Source: CAVVDY01 sp963815775 (GTDB taxonomy: Bacteria; Acidobacteriota; Terriglobia; Terriglobales; Acidobacteriaceae). From it: a stretch of 64,000 bases of DNA. A model generated the notes under the pieces. It did no database searches and was not told where the DNA came from. It worked only from the letters and a program-made list of their open reading frames with translations. Shown piece by piece: positions 8,069 to 17,076 of the stretch (position 1 is the stretch's first letter; every line of letters starts with the position of its first letter). The stretch covers positions 248,001 through 312,000 of the forward strand of contig CAWFIB010000025.1 in the NCBI GenBank assembly GCA_963815775.1, given 5' to 3'. Position numbers and translations under genes: made by a program.

Positions 8069-9448
8069 TTACAAGACGGGGCGCGGCCGAATGTCGTACT
8101 GGCGGATTTTGTAGAGCAGTGCTTTGTAGCTGATGTTGAGCATCATCGCCGCTCGCTTGCGGTTCCAGGATGTCTTTTCGAGGGCCTTCTCGATGGCTTC
8201 CATTTCAGCCACGCTCTTGACGCTGTGTGCGATCTGTTTGAGGTCAGGCGCTTCGCGCTGGCGCAAAGTCGCCCTGAGTGAATCGGGGTGGTTCGCCTCT
8301 TCTTCAAGTTCCCGGATTGCGGACTCCTCGTCCCCCAGCACCAGATACCGCTTCACAAAGTTCTCCAGTTGGCGAATGTTGCCGGGCCAGGAATAGCTCT
8401 CGCAGGCGCGAAGCAAGCGGGGCGAGAGCGGCAGGATGGGACAGGCGTAGCGTTCTGCAACGCGCAACAGGAAGTGGCGCAGCATCATGGGGATTTCTTC
8501 CCTGCGCTCGCGCAACGAGGGTATGCGCAACACGAAGCTGCTCAGACGGTAGTAAAGGTCCTCGCGAAAACTCTTCTCGGCGATTGACTCCGCCATGTTG
8601 ATATTGGTCGCGGCGAGCACTCGTACGTCGACCTTCATTGAGCTGCGCGCCCCCAGCCGGCAGAACTGCCCGTCCTGCAAAACCTGAAGCAGCTTCGCCT
8701 GTAAGGCCGGGGACATCTCACCGATCTCGTCCAGGAGAAGGGTGCCTCGATTGCACAGCTCGAACTTGCCCGGCTTCGAACGATTGGCGCCGGTGAAGGC
8801 CCCGGGTTCGTAGCCAAACAGCTCACTCTCCAGTAATTCGCTGGGAACCGCGGCGCAATTTACCTTGAGAAACACCCGATCCGAGCGCGGCGAAGACTTG
8901 TGAATCAGATGCGCCAGCACCTCTTTTCCGGTGCCGCTCTCCCCCAGCAGCAGTACCGGAAAGTCAAAGCGGGCCACCTGAATGGCCTGCGCGCGCAGAG
9001 TCTGCATCTGCGGCGTGGCAGAGAAGAACAGCACTCCATTCCCCAGGTCAACCGCATCGCCACTTCCCGGTGGGTTGGGAGCAGAATGCTGCAAGCAGAA
9101 GCGCAGGACTTCGTCCATCTCCTCTTTCTGAATTGGTTTCGCAAGGTAGTCCTGGGCCCCCAGCCGCATAGCCTGCACCACTTTGCGAGTGTCACGCACG
9201 CAGGAAATCATCACGATTTTCGTAAGCGGGGACGCCTTCCGGATTCGCCTTAGAGTTTCCAGGCCGTCCCATCCGGGGAGGACGAGGTCCAGCAGGATGA
9301 CGTCCGGGGTGTTCTGGCGGACTTTTTCGACCGCCTCTTCACCGCTGGCGGCAGTGTCCACCAGGTAGGAGTCGAGCTCCAACGCGGTCTGCAGATATCG
9401 CCGCATGCTGGGCTCATCGTCGACGATCAGGATGCGGCCGGCGCTCAT
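8069..9448 (-). CDS. NtrC-family sigma-54-dependent response regulator
   Basis: A 459-residue regulator: receiver domain (1-120, phospho-acceptor D54 in ILLDLVLPGWDG), AAA+ domain with Walker A GESGTGKE and the sigma-54 contact loop GAFTGA, and a Fis-type helix-turn-helix (NRKRAAMMLNISYKALLYKI) at the end. The ATG at 9448 is chosen because it overlaps the stop of the upstream histidine kinase as ATGA; starts further upstream would run deep into that gene. It forms a two-component pair with that kinase. Its C-terminal HTH closely resembles that of the regulator starting at 11155 (both have ISY.ALLYK), so they may recognise related sites (inference). Confidence 0.93.
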   Translation of the reverse strand: MSAGRILIVDDEPSMRRYLQTALELDSYLVDTAASGEEAVEKVRQNTPDVILLDLVLPGWDGLETLRRIRKASPLTKIVMISCVRDTRKVVQAMRLGAQDYLAKPIQKEEMDEVLRFCLQHSAPNPPGSGDAVDLGNGVLFFSATPQMQTLRAQAIQVARFDFPVLLLGESGTGKEVLAHLIHKSSPRSDRVFLKVNCAAVPSELLESELFGYEPGAFTGANRSKPGKFELCNRGTLLLDEIGEMSPALQAKLLQVLQDGQFCRLGARSSMKVDVRVLAATNINMAESIAEKSFREDLYYRLSSFVLRIPSLRERREEIPMMLRHFLLRVAERYACPILPLSPRLLRACESYSWPGNIRQLENFVKRYLVLGDEESAIRELEEEANHPDSLRATLRQREAPDLKQIAHSVKSVAEMEAIEKALEKTSWNRKRAAMMLNISYKALLYKIRQYDIRPRPVL

Positions 9449-10305
9449 CTTGTCTCCAGCCTTTGCGGGATGCGCTGCGGGCCCAACAAGACGAGAAAGC
9501 AAAACTTGCTGCCGTTACCCGGCTCGCTTTCGACCCAGATCTTGCCGCCGGCGGCCTGTACCAGTTTGCGCGCGATGGCCAAACCGAGGCCGTAGCCCTC
9601 GGTCCGAGATCCTGCGTGGGTCAAGCGGAAATACTCGTCGAAGATCTCCTGCTGATATTGCGGCTCAATTCCAGGACCGGTGTCGGCAATTGTGATGCGG
9701 CAGCAATTCGGTGCCGCCAGGCGGCAGTGCCGTCGGTCCACCGGTCGCTGGTCTTTGCCCGCACGGCGTTCCCAAAAATATGGCTCGACATGCAGCCAGA
9801 CCGTGCCGCAGGCGGGAGTGTACTTCATCGCATTGTCGAGCAGGTTGGAGACGACGTGTTGGACCTTGAACCAGTCGAATGGAAATGGTGGAAGATTCTC
9901 AGCCGGGAGAAAGTAGAAGGCGATGGCCTTCTCGTGAAATCGCGGTGACCACAATTCCGCGATCTCGCGAATGCAGCCGTTCATGTCGCCCACTTCATAC
10001 TGCATCTCGAGACGCTCGACCTTCATCGACGCGTAGGCGAGCAGGTTGTGCACGAAGTTTAAAAGTCGTGCACCGTTCGCTTGTATCTCGGTCAGAACCT
10101 CGACTTGTTTGGGCGTCAATGGGCCGAGCTTCTGCGCCAGAAGGAGTTGCAGATATCCTGCCATGATGGACAACGGCGTTTTCAACTCATGCGCGGCCGT
10201 GGCCAAGGCCTCTCGAGAATCGGCAGACTGACCGTCATCGGCCGACAATTCGAGGTTGTGCCTGCTGGTGGATAAGTCGGAGCGATTAGAATAGACTGTC
10301 TGCAA
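9445..10305 (-). CDS. Soluble sensor histidine kinase
   Basis: A 286-residue kinase without membrane segment or recognisable sensor domain. The H box is in TAAHELKTPLSIMAGY (H about residue 39), the N box in VVSNLLDNAMKYTP, the G1 box in IADTGPGIE and the G2 box in GYGLGLAIAR. It therefore has a full dimerisation/phosphotransfer domain and ATPase, and must sense a cytoplasmic cue or be controlled through its first 30 residues. It overlaps the NtrC-type regulator by four bases (ATGA). A GTGA-N6-TCAC palindrome lies about 87-100 bases upstream of its start. Confidence 0.92.
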   Translation of the reverse strand: MQTVYSNRSDLSTSRHNLELSADDGQSADSREALATAAHELKTPLSIMAGYLQLLLAQKLGPLTPKQVEVLTEIQANGARLLNFVHNLLAYASMKVERLEMQYEVGDMNGCIREIAELWSPRFHEKAIAFYFLPAENLPPFPFDWFKVQHVVSNLLDNAMKYTPACGTVWLHVEPYFWERRAGKDQRPVDRRHCRLAAPNCCRITIADTGPGIEPQYQQEIFDEYFRLTHAGSRTEGYGLGLAIARKLVQAAGGKIWVESEPGNGSKFCFLVLLGPQRIPQRLETR

Positions 10306-10390
10306 CGCTCTCCCCTGGACTTGGCGCTTCCGCCAATCGAGGCGTACAAGCTTTCTCTCGACAGGGAAAGTGAAAGAGTTTAGCCCTGCA

Positions 10391-10406
10391 TGTGACAGAG
10401 TTCACC
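10391..10406. promoter_or_regulatory. CRP/FNR-like palindrome
   Basis: TGTGACAGAGTTCACC fits the GTGA-N6-TCAC core of CRP/FNR-family operators. It lies in the divergent region between the histidine kinase (reverse) and the PilZ gene (forward). The same GTGACAGAG half is found at 30115, upstream of the cytochrome operon. The factor that would bind is not in this window. Confidence 0.45.
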
Positions 10407-10523
10407 ACTTCTTGTCCCACAAAGCGCAACGAATTGCGGTCTGGTGCGAGGGAAGCCGGGGCAAACAACTCGCAAGTTGCCGAAGAGAGAGCAAGTTAGC
10501 GATTACCGGGGCTCGAACTGGAG

Positions 10524-10541
10524 TTGGCGGTTGATTTGCTT
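10524..10541 (+). promoter_or_regulatory. Sigma-54 promoter (-24/-12)
   Basis: TTGGCGGTTGATTTGCTT has GG and GC separated by exactly ten bases, with the expected TGGC and TTGC contexts. The GC is 25 bases before the TTG start of the PilZ gene. Two sigma-54 activators are encoded on either side, which makes the match more credible. Confidence 0.65.
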
Positions 10542-10564
10542 AGAAGTGAACGTACGAGGTTGAC

Positions 10565-10918
10565 TTGAGCAACACTGCTGGTAATAATGAGCGCCGCAAA
10601 TGGGATCGATTGCCGATTTCGGTTCCGTTCTTCATGAGGGGTAAGAAATCCACCGGAGAGGAATTTCTGGACTTTGCCACGGCGCTGAACTTGTCCGCGG
10701 GAGGAGCGTTGCTGGCAACACGGCGATATCTCGACCCCGGCACCAGCCTCAAGCTAGAGATTCCGGTTTCCCTGGTCAACAAAGCGCAGCTGCCCCGGTC
10801 TGTCTCGCTGCTTCGCGCCACCGTCTTGCGATGTAGTGCCGACCGCCAATACTTCCTATTGGGGTTGGAGTTCAGCCCGCCGCTGTTGACCAAATCCACG
10901 GTCGAAGCGCGCAGCTGA
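10565..10918 (+). CDS. PilZ-domain protein (candidate c-di-GMP receptor)
   Basis: A 117-residue single-domain protein. ERRKWDR near the N-terminus provides the RxxxR c-di-GMP motif (R11, R15), and NLSAGG (N42-G47) is the [D/N]xSxxG motif; both key elements are present, so nucleotide binding is likely. The TTG start has GAGGT five bases upstream, and no ATG fits. A sigma-54 promoter sits directly upstream. Located just before the exopolysaccharide region, it may tie c-di-GMP level to polysaccharide output, as PilZ proteins do elsewhere (inference). Confidence 0.82.
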   Translation: MSNTAGNNERRKWDRLPISVPFFMRGKKSTGEEFLDFATALNLSAGGALLATRRYLDPGTSLKLEIPVSLVNKAQLPRSVSLLRATVLRCSADRQYFLLGLEFSPPLLTKSTVEARS

Positions 10919-11154
10919 CGAATTCGCGCAGCAGCATTCGCCCTGAAGATGAAATGATTTTCATACAGGCGGGTTCGGGGTGCCCTCTTTTTAGCGATTT
11001 CGTAAACAAGTTGCACATCACCTGTGATAGATTAATGGTCTTTGGTTCAGCGGCTTACCGTCGCCAACTGCGTTTTGCTGCGGCCCTGACCCGGGTGGCG
11101 CAACAAATGCAAGCCTTTGGTATGTAGTTCCCTGTGCGAGGAGTTGGGCCCGCA

Positions 11155-12216
11155 ATGGCGTCGCTAGTTGGTGGGAATCGTCAAGGCTTGAGTGCGGCTC
11201 CACAGCTTCCCCCGGACGAGGTCATTTTCGGGCAGACGGCTGTAATGGGCGAGGTGCGGAGGAAACTGGAGCGCGTCGCCGGAGCCAATATCTCGGTATT
11301 GATTTCAGGAGAGAGCGGAACCGGTAAGGAAATCGTCGCCCAATTGCTGCATCTGTACTCCCCTTGGGCGAAGGGACCTTTTGTTAAGGTGAACTGTCCA
11401 GCCATCCCTGGTACGCTTCTGGAAAGTGAGCTTTTTGGGTACGAGAAGGGTGCTTTTACGGGCGCGTATGGCGCCAAACCCGGGCGGGTGGAGATGGCAC
11501 ACCGCGGGACGCTGTTTCTGGACGAAATCGCGGAGCTCGACGGCATGCTGCAGGCCAAGTTACTGCAGGTGCTGCAGGACGGCCAGTTCAGCCGGATTGG
11601 GGCGGAGGAAGACAAGAAAGTCGAGGTGAGGGTCGTTTGTGCGACGAACCGGCATCTGCATAGCGAAATTGAGCGGGGAAGATTTCGCCAGGACTTGTTC
11701 TATCGCATCGCGGGCATGACCATCGATTTACCTCCTCTGCGAGAACGGGTTGTTGATTTACCGGTAATTTGTAAATATCTTCTTCAGTACTACAATGACA
11801 AGTTGAACGAAAAAGCGCCGATGCTGCGGCCGGCCTTGCTGGCCAAGATGCAGCATTATGCTTGGCCGGGGAATATCCGCCAGCTGGAGAATCTGATCCG
11901 ACGCTATGTTGTGATGGGGACCGAGGACGTTATCCTTAGCGAATTGCTGCAACCAGCGGAAAATGATCTGCTGGAGGGCCTGATCTTCAACGGCCCGATT
12001 TCGTTAAAGAAATTGACTCGTCAAACAGTGCGTAGGGTCGAAGCGAAAATCATTCTGAACGCCTTGCACGCGAACAACTGGAACCGCAAGAAAGCGGCAC
12101 GGTCGCTGGACATCAGTTACCGCGCCCTGCTTTACAAATTGAAGGACGTAGGAATCCCGAAACGGCGCTCCGTTTCTTCGCCGAAGCAGGACCACGAAGA
12201 CAAGGCGCAGGGGTGA
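11155..12216 (+). CDS. Sigma-54 activator without receiver domain
   Basis: A 353-residue protein made of a short N-terminal tail (~25 residues), a complete AAA+ domain (Walker A GESGTGKE, GAFTGA loop in YEKGAFTGAYGAK, Walker B GTLFLDE, arginine finger region RIAGMTIDLPPLRER) and a C-terminal Fis helix-turn-helix (NRKKAARSLDISYRALLYKL). Lacking a receiver or sensory domain, it resembles PspF-like activators that are constitutive or held by a partner protein. Start: ATG 11155; in-frame GTG at 11134 is the alternative. It ends 18 bases before the polysaccharide export gene and is a good candidate regulator of that locus. Confidence 0.9.
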   Translation: MASLVGGNRQGLSAAPQLPPDEVIFGQTAVMGEVRRKLERVAGANISVLISGESGTGKEIVAQLLHLYSPWAKGPFVKVNCPAIPGTLLESELFGYEKGAFTGAYGAKPGRVEMAHRGTLFLDEIAELDGMLQAKLLQVLQDGQFSRIGAEEDKKVEVRVVCATNRHLHSEIERGRFRQDLFYRIAGMTIDLPPLRERVVDLPVICKYLLQYYNDKLNEKAPMLRPALLAKMQHYAWPGNIRQLENLIRRYVVMGTEDVILSELLQPAENDLLEGLIFNGPISLKKLTRQTVRRVEAKIILNALHANNWNRKKAARSLDISYRALLYKLKDVGIPKRRSVSSPKQDHEDKAQG

Positions 12217-12234
12217 AAACAAAAAGGGTGAATC

Positions 12235-12927
12235 ATGCAACGTAGTGTGAGAACAAGTTGGTTGGCAGTTGGGATACTGCTGCTTCTGGTGAGTCCATGG
12301 GGGCGCCAAGCGAACGCCCAAGAAGGGGATTCCACATCTAGTTCTTCTTCCAATCCTCCCGCCGCCGACGTGGCGAAGGCACAACCGTCCACTCCGCCGA
12401 CTCCAGACACGACCGCTCCGCAGGTCTCTCCTCCGAGAGTGGAAAATTACGTAATCGGTGCAGAAGACGTTCTCGGCATAAATGTCTGGAAGGAGCCTGA
12501 GATGTCCCGCCAGGTGCCGGTCCGTCCCGACGGCATGATCTCGCTGCCGCTGCTGGGAGACGTCAAGGCGGCGGGCCTTACACCGCTCCAGTTGCAGGAT
12601 CAGCTGACCACCGAACTCAAAAAATACATCTCCGATCCGCAGGTGACGGTGATCGTCGGTGAAGTCCACAGCATGACCTTTAACGTGGTGGGCGAAGTAA
12701 TGCGGCCCGGCTATTATCCTCTGACTCGCCGCATGACCGTTCTGGATGCGATCGCGTTGTCGGGGGGCTTTCGGGACTTCGCGAATGTGAAGAAGATTTA
12801 TGTGTTGCGTACCCAGGCCAACGGGCAGCAGGCAAAGCTGAAATTCAACTACAAGAATGTGATCAAGGGCAAGGATGCGCAAGAGAATATTGAGTTAGAG
12901 CCGCGTGACACCATAGTTGTGCCCTAA
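12235..12927 (+). CDS. Polysaccharide export protein (Wza/EpsE-type, XrtA-system-like)
   Basis: A 230-residue periplasmic/outer-membrane export protein. A signal peptide ends near residue 29 (ANAQ), a proline/serine-rich linker follows, then the Poly_export domain begins at YVIGAEDVLGINVWKEPEMS and includes VRPDGMISLPLLGDV; an SLBB domain covers the rest (FNVVGEVMRPGYYPL). No lipobox cysteine is seen after the signal peptide. Such proteins form the channel for exopolysaccharide. First structural gene of the cluster, with GGGTGA before the start. Confidence 0.92.
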   Translation: MQRSVRTSWLAVGILLLLVSPWGRQANAQEGDSTSSSSSNPPAADVAKAQPSTPPTPDTTAPQVSPPRVENYVIGAEDVLGINVWKEPEMSRQVPVRPDGMISLPLLGDVKAAGLTPLQLQDQLTTELKKYISDPQVTVIVGEVHSMTFNVVGEVMRPGYYPLTRRMTVLDAIALSGGFRDFANVKKIYVLRTQANGQQAKLKFNYKNVIKGKDAQENIELEPRDTIVVP

Positions 12928-12942
12928 AGGGGGGAGGACACC

Positions 12943-14361
12943 ATGAAACGTCGGGTGAGGCCGTGCCTCGTGTTTCTTGTCTTTACGCTAGGAGTGTCTC
13001 TGGGTGCCTGGGCGCAGGACAACACGCCCCCGCCGAGTTCTGCTCCCGCCCCTTCGCAGGACTCAACGTCGTCCCAGGAGTCAGCGCCATCGCCCGGTCC
13101 GAAACCCCAATATACGAAAGTCGATCCTGGGAAGTCTCTGGATTTCCTGGGCGAGGTGGTGGGGCGCTCCAACCTGAACCTAGGCATGTTGGTACTGGCG
13201 GCTTACGACACGAATGTAGCGACCTTTGCGCAGACGCGCCAGCCGCAGATGTCCTATCTGTTTGGGCCTCATATCGGGATTGCGCAATATCGCCCTAAGC
13301 TCGCATTGAACCTGGCTTACGATGGCGGCTTGGGAATCTATAGCCAGTTGTCCAACTCGAATGCCTATTCGCAGTCGGCAACAGGGGACATCCTCTATCA
13401 GATCTCCTCGCATTGGCAGGCACATGCCAGTGATCGCTACAGCTATTCGGCCGATCCGTTCGGGTCGTACTACACCATCGTGGGGCAGCCGTCGCCCAGC
13501 AATCCCAACCCGAACACCTATGTCCCATTCGCGATCACAAATCAGAACGAAGCGGAGATGGACATGGCTTATCAACTCAGCCGCTATGACACGATAACCT
13601 TTACCGGCAACGAGACCTTTCGTCGCTACAGTAACTACAGCCCTAATTACTCATTTCAAGCTGGTCTCTACAACCTGATCAGCTACTCAGGCGGCGCAAA
13701 TTACTCGCACAAGTTATCTGCCCGCCTATCGTTGGGAGGGGGCTATAACTTTACTTCTCTCGACTTTAGTCACGGCCAGCAGCGCTCGGGCATCAGTGCC
13801 ATTCAGGGTTTCGTGAATTATCAGATGTCGCGGAGCTTTAGTGTGTCGGGATGGGCCGGGCCTGAATACATCACCGCGAAAACACTGCTTCTATTTTCGG
13901 GCAAGTATTACACGTTGTTGCAGAATGACTGGGTGCCGGCGTTCGGTATCAATCTGGGATGGCAGGGGTTGCGCCAGTCGTTTACAGCTGGCCTTTCCAG
14001 GCAGGTTAGCGACGGAGGCGGATTGCTGGCTACGACCACGGTCTACAGCGTCAACATGGCCTACCATCGGCAACTGTCGGCTCGCTGGGATGGTCTTTTG
14101 AGCGCTCAGTATGGCAATAATGCTTCCTTTGCAGCCAGCAACCTGAACAAGCAGCTGTTTCCCGATCGCAAGTACACGTTATTGACAACTCTGATTCAAC
14201 TGGATAGGACAATTACTCCTCAATTGACGGCCCATCTTGCATACAGCTATGTTCGCGAAACGCAGAAGAACATTTACATCGTAGATGCTGCCGGGACATT
14301 CAACGACAACAGAGTTTCGATTTTACTCCAGTACACCTGGAATCACCCACTTGGACAGTAG
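12943..14361 (+). CDS. Outer-membrane beta-barrel protein of the exopolysaccharide locus
   Basis: A 472-residue secreted protein: signal peptide to about residue 24 (AWAQ), a Pro/Ser-rich linker to about 60, then alternating aromatic/polar strands rich in Tyr, Ser and Asn ending in LLQYTWNHPLGQ, as expected of a porin-like barrel. Position between export protein and chain-length protein matches the TIGR03016-type outer-membrane proteins of exosortase-linked clusters. It likely forms an outer-membrane conduit; no catalytic motif is visible. An AGGGGGGAGG-like purine run precedes the start. Confidence 0.8.
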   Translation: MKRRVRPCLVFLVFTLGVSLGAWAQDNTPPPSSAPAPSQDSTSSQESAPSPGPKPQYTKVDPGKSLDFLGEVVGRSNLNLGMLVLAAYDTNVATFAQTRQPQMSYLFGPHIGIAQYRPKLALNLAYDGGLGIYSQLSNSNAYSQSATGDILYQISSHWQAHASDRYSYSADPFGSYYTIVGQPSPSNPNPNTYVPFAITNQNEAEMDMAYQLSRYDTITFTGNETFRRYSNYSPNYSFQAGLYNLISYSGGANYSHKLSARLSLGGGYNFTSLDFSHGQQRSGISAIQGFVNYQMSRSFSVSGWAGPEYITAKTLLLFSGKYYTLLQNDWVPAFGINLGWQGLRQSFTAGLSRQVSDGGGLLATTTVYSVNMAYHRQLSARWDGLLSAQYGNNASFAASNLNKQLFPDRKYTLLTTLIQLDRTITPQLTAHLAYSYVRETQKNIYIVDAAGTFNDNRVSILLQYTWNHPLGQ

Positions 14362-14374
14362 AAGGTAGGACACA

Positions 14375-16105
14375 ATGCAGGAATTGGAAGAGCAGAAATC
14401 AGCTCGAGGAATTGACGAGTATTGGGCCATAGTGCGCCGCCGCAAGTGGTGGATTATCGGACCGTTGTTTTGTGGTTGGCTGCTGGTGTTTGTATCAGCC
14501 TGGATTATCCCGGCGCGCTACACCTCAGAATCGGTCATCCTGATCGAAAAGCAGAAGGTGCCGGAGCACTACGTGATGTCAAACGTCGATGTGGACATGG
14601 GTGAGCGCCTGGAAGCCATCACCCAGGAGGTGTTGAGCCGTTCTCGCCTGCTCACCATCATCAACAAGTTCCACCTGTATCAGAGCTTTCTCACCCCCAC
14701 TCCCGATGACCAGCTGAAGAAGATGCGGAGTGACATCAAGATCGATCTGATACAAACGCCCTCGACCAGTGAAAGCGGCAAGCGGGAACTGACCGCGTTC
14801 AAGCTGCAGTACACGGCGGACGATGCTTCGGTCGCCCAACAGGTCAACAGCAGCATGGTGTCCTACTTTATTGACGAGAACGTCAAGGCCAGCCAGGAAC
14901 AGTCCGAAAGCACGACGCAATTTCTGGATTCACAGCTGAAGAACGCTGGAGAGACCTTGGCCGGGCTGGAGAACAAGCTGCGCCAATTCGAGAAAGAGCA
15001 TGCGGGAGAGTTGCCGCAGCAGGTGCAGGCGAATATTCAGATGCTCAACGGCGCCCAGCAGCAACTGGGGGCGTTGGTCGACGCGCGCAATCGCGCGCTA
15101 CAGCAGCAAGCTTACTTAAGCTCCCTCGCGGCGCAGTACGAGGCGGCCGGCGTGGATAACCTCCAGAGCGGGGCGCCGCAATCCATCGATCAGCAAATCG
15201 AGGCTGCCAAATCCGCTTTGGCGGACTTGCAAGCGCGATATACGCCGGATCACCCTGACGTCAAGAGGATGAAGGACACGATCGCCAAATTGCAGGCCCT
15301 CAAAGATCAGCAGGGTGGCGGCAACCTCGACTCCGACCAGTCCTCGGACGACAAGAACAAGGCGGCGGCGACCACGGCCTCTGCCGGCAACCCTTCTCCT
15401 CCCGACCAAGGTACAAAAGCCGGTGGCGCTGCGCCCAGCAATAACGATGCAGATACCAATGCAGATGCCAGTGCGGACCTCTCCGACATTCGCACGGGAA
15501 CAACCGCTGCCCAATTGTCCGCCATGGCCCCGGTGATGCAGCTTCAGAGCCAGCTCAAGGCCAACCGGATGGAGATCCAGAGTCGCGAGAGCGAAATCCG
15601 CAGCCTGGAAGCCAAGATTGCAGAGTTGCAGCAGCGTCTGAGTGGCACCCCGGGCATTCAGTCGGAGATGCTCAATCTGACGCGCGACTACCAGATGACG
15701 CAGCAGGGTTATGAGCTGCTGATGGCCAAGAAGAACGCTTCAGAACTGGCGACCAACCTGCAGCGGCAGCAGCAGGGCGAGAACTTCCGCATTATCGATC
15801 CGCCGAGTTTGCCGGAAAAAGCCTCATTCCCAGACCGGTTTAGGTTTTCACTGGCCGGTCTCGCCGTTGGTCTTGGACTGGCGGTGCTGTTCGGCGCCGG
15901 TACCGAGTATCTGGACGATCGTATTCGCAACGAACAGGACTTGGCCGAAGCCACACCGCTGCCCGTACTGGTCGAAATACCACCGATCCGGACAGAAGGC
16001 GAGCTCGCGGCAGCACGATGGAAGCCGTGGATTGCTTTGGCAGTGGTAGTTCTGGTGATGATCATTATCCCCACCGGAATCTTCTACGCGTTCTACTGGG
16101 GATAA
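14375..16105 (+). CDS. Chain-length determinant / polysaccharide co-polymerase (Wzz/GumC-type)
   Basis: A 576-residue inner-membrane protein. TM1 is at about 27-49 (WWIIGPLFCGWLLVFVSAWI); a Wzz domain and a long periplasmic coiled coil follow (about 160-430), interrupted by a low-complexity Asp/Ala/Gly/Asn-rich stretch near 310-375; the GNVR-like segment PPSLPEKASFPDR precedes TM2 (about 490-512), and a last hydrophobic segment (546-570) ends the protein. It controls polymer length together with the tyrosine kinase two genes downstream. The C-terminus has no kinase domain, so the kinase is a separate protein. Four bases separate it from the next gene. Confidence 0.92.
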   Translation: MQELEEQKSARGIDEYWAIVRRRKWWIIGPLFCGWLLVFVSAWIIPARYTSESVILIEKQKVPEHYVMSNVDVDMGERLEAITQEVLSRSRLLTIINKFHLYQSFLTPTPDDQLKKMRSDIKIDLIQTPSTSESGKRELTAFKLQYTADDASVAQQVNSSMVSYFIDENVKASQEQSESTTQFLDSQLKNAGETLAGLENKLRQFEKEHAGELPQQVQANIQMLNGAQQQLGALVDARNRALQQQAYLSSLAAQYEAAGVDNLQSGAPQSIDQQIEAAKSALADLQARYTPDHPDVKRMKDTIAKLQALKDQQGGGNLDSDQSSDDKNKAAATTASAGNPSPPDQGTKAGGAAPSNNDADTNADASADLSDIRTGTTAAQLSAMAPVMQLQSQLKANRMEIQSRESEIRSLEAKIAELQQRLSGTPGIQSEMLNLTRDYQMTQQGYELLMAKKNASELATNLQRQQQGENFRIIDPPSLPEKASFPDRFRFSLAGLAVGLGLAVLFGAGTEYLDDRIRNEQDLAEATPLPVLVEIPPIRTEGELAAARWKPWIALAVVVLVMIIIPTGIFYAFYWG

Positions 16106-16108
16106 GGA

Positions 16109-17074
16109 ATGTACAAGCAATTCTTTGGGATGAACCGGAATCCGTTCGAGATCAGTCCGGATCCCTTTTTCTACCACCCGACGCCCCGGCATAACGAGGC
16201 GCTGGCCAATCTGCACTACGGAGTGGGCAGACGGAAGGGCTTCATCGTCATCACCGGAGAAGTGGGGACGGGAAAGACCCTGCTTGTCCGCTGCCTGCTG
16301 GCCGAACTGCGGAAGGGGAATATCGCCTTCGGCTATGTATTCAACCCGCTCTTGTCGACCATGGAGTTTTTCCAATACATCATGGCCGACTTGGGTCTTC
16401 CCTACGCGGGACGCAGCAAGACGGAAATATTGCTCGATCTGAACCGGTTTCTCATTCAGCGGCATGCGCGTGGGTTGATCACGGCATTGGTGGTTGACGA
16501 GGCGCAGGACCTTACCCCGGAATTGCTGGAAGAGATTCGCCTGCTCACGAATCTTGAAACCTCGCAGCAGAAGCTTCTGCAGATTGTGTTGTTGGGGCAA
16601 CCGGAGTTGGAAACGCTTCTCGATTCACCCGAGCTTCGCCAGTTGAAGCAACGCGTTGCCCTGCGATGCCAACTGCAGCCGCTGGATGAAAACCAGACCC
16701 GCTCCTATGTTCTTTCACGGTTGGAGCGCGCCGGCGCCAAGCCGGCATCCGCGGTGTTTTCTGACGACGGCTTGTCTACCCTGTACGAGTATTCGCGCGG
16801 CATTCCGCGCATCATCAATAATTTGTGTGAAAACGCGATGGTCAGCGCCTATGCGCGCCAGCAAAAGCCGGTCACTTCGGACATCATTGCGGAAGTGGCG
16901 GCAGATTTCCGGTTGACACCGGGGTCAGGAATACCGGAAGAAACCCGCAGTTCGGAGCGCGAAGGTCAGGAAAACGGAGAAAGCATGCTGCGATCACTTT
17001 TCCGCGCCTTGCGCACCATGGATAATGAGAGTCTTGAAAAGCCCATACCGTCGAACGCCGTAAGGAGAGCCTAG
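16109..17074 (+). CDS. ExeA/GspA-like AAA ATPase of the exopolysaccharide locus
   Basis: A 321-residue ATPase with the characteristic start MYKQFFGMNRNPFEISPDP, Walker A GEVGTGKT (about 50-57), Walker B in ALVVDEAQDL, and sensor region VLLGQPEL. This matches the XrtA-associated ATPase family (TIGR03015) that is found between chain-length and tyrosine-kinase genes in exosortase-linked clusters. The C-terminal 50 residues are charged and variable. It ends 2 bases before the kinase start. Its exact role in export is unknown. Confidence 0.9.
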   Translation: MYKQFFGMNRNPFEISPDPFFYHPTPRHNEALANLHYGVGRRKGFIVITGEVGTGKTLLVRCLLAELRKGNIAFGYVFNPLLSTMEFFQYIMADLGLPYAGRSKTEILLDLNRFLIQRHARGLITALVVDEAQDLTPELLEEIRLLTNLETSQQKLLQIVLLGQPELETLLDSPELRQLKQRVALRCQLQPLDENQTRSYVLSRLERAGAKPASAVFSDDGLSTLYEYSRGIPRIINNLCENAMVSAYARQQKPVTSDIIAEVAADFRLTPGSGIPEETRSSEREGQENGESMLRSLFRALRTMDNESLEKPIPSNAVRRA

Positions 17075-17076
17075 TC

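Noticed and set aside
10540..11016. A 158-codon reverse frame over the PilZ gene
   Set aside because: It is antisense to the PilZ domain, which has both key motifs; the protein looks non-natural (low hydrophobic pattern, no domain).
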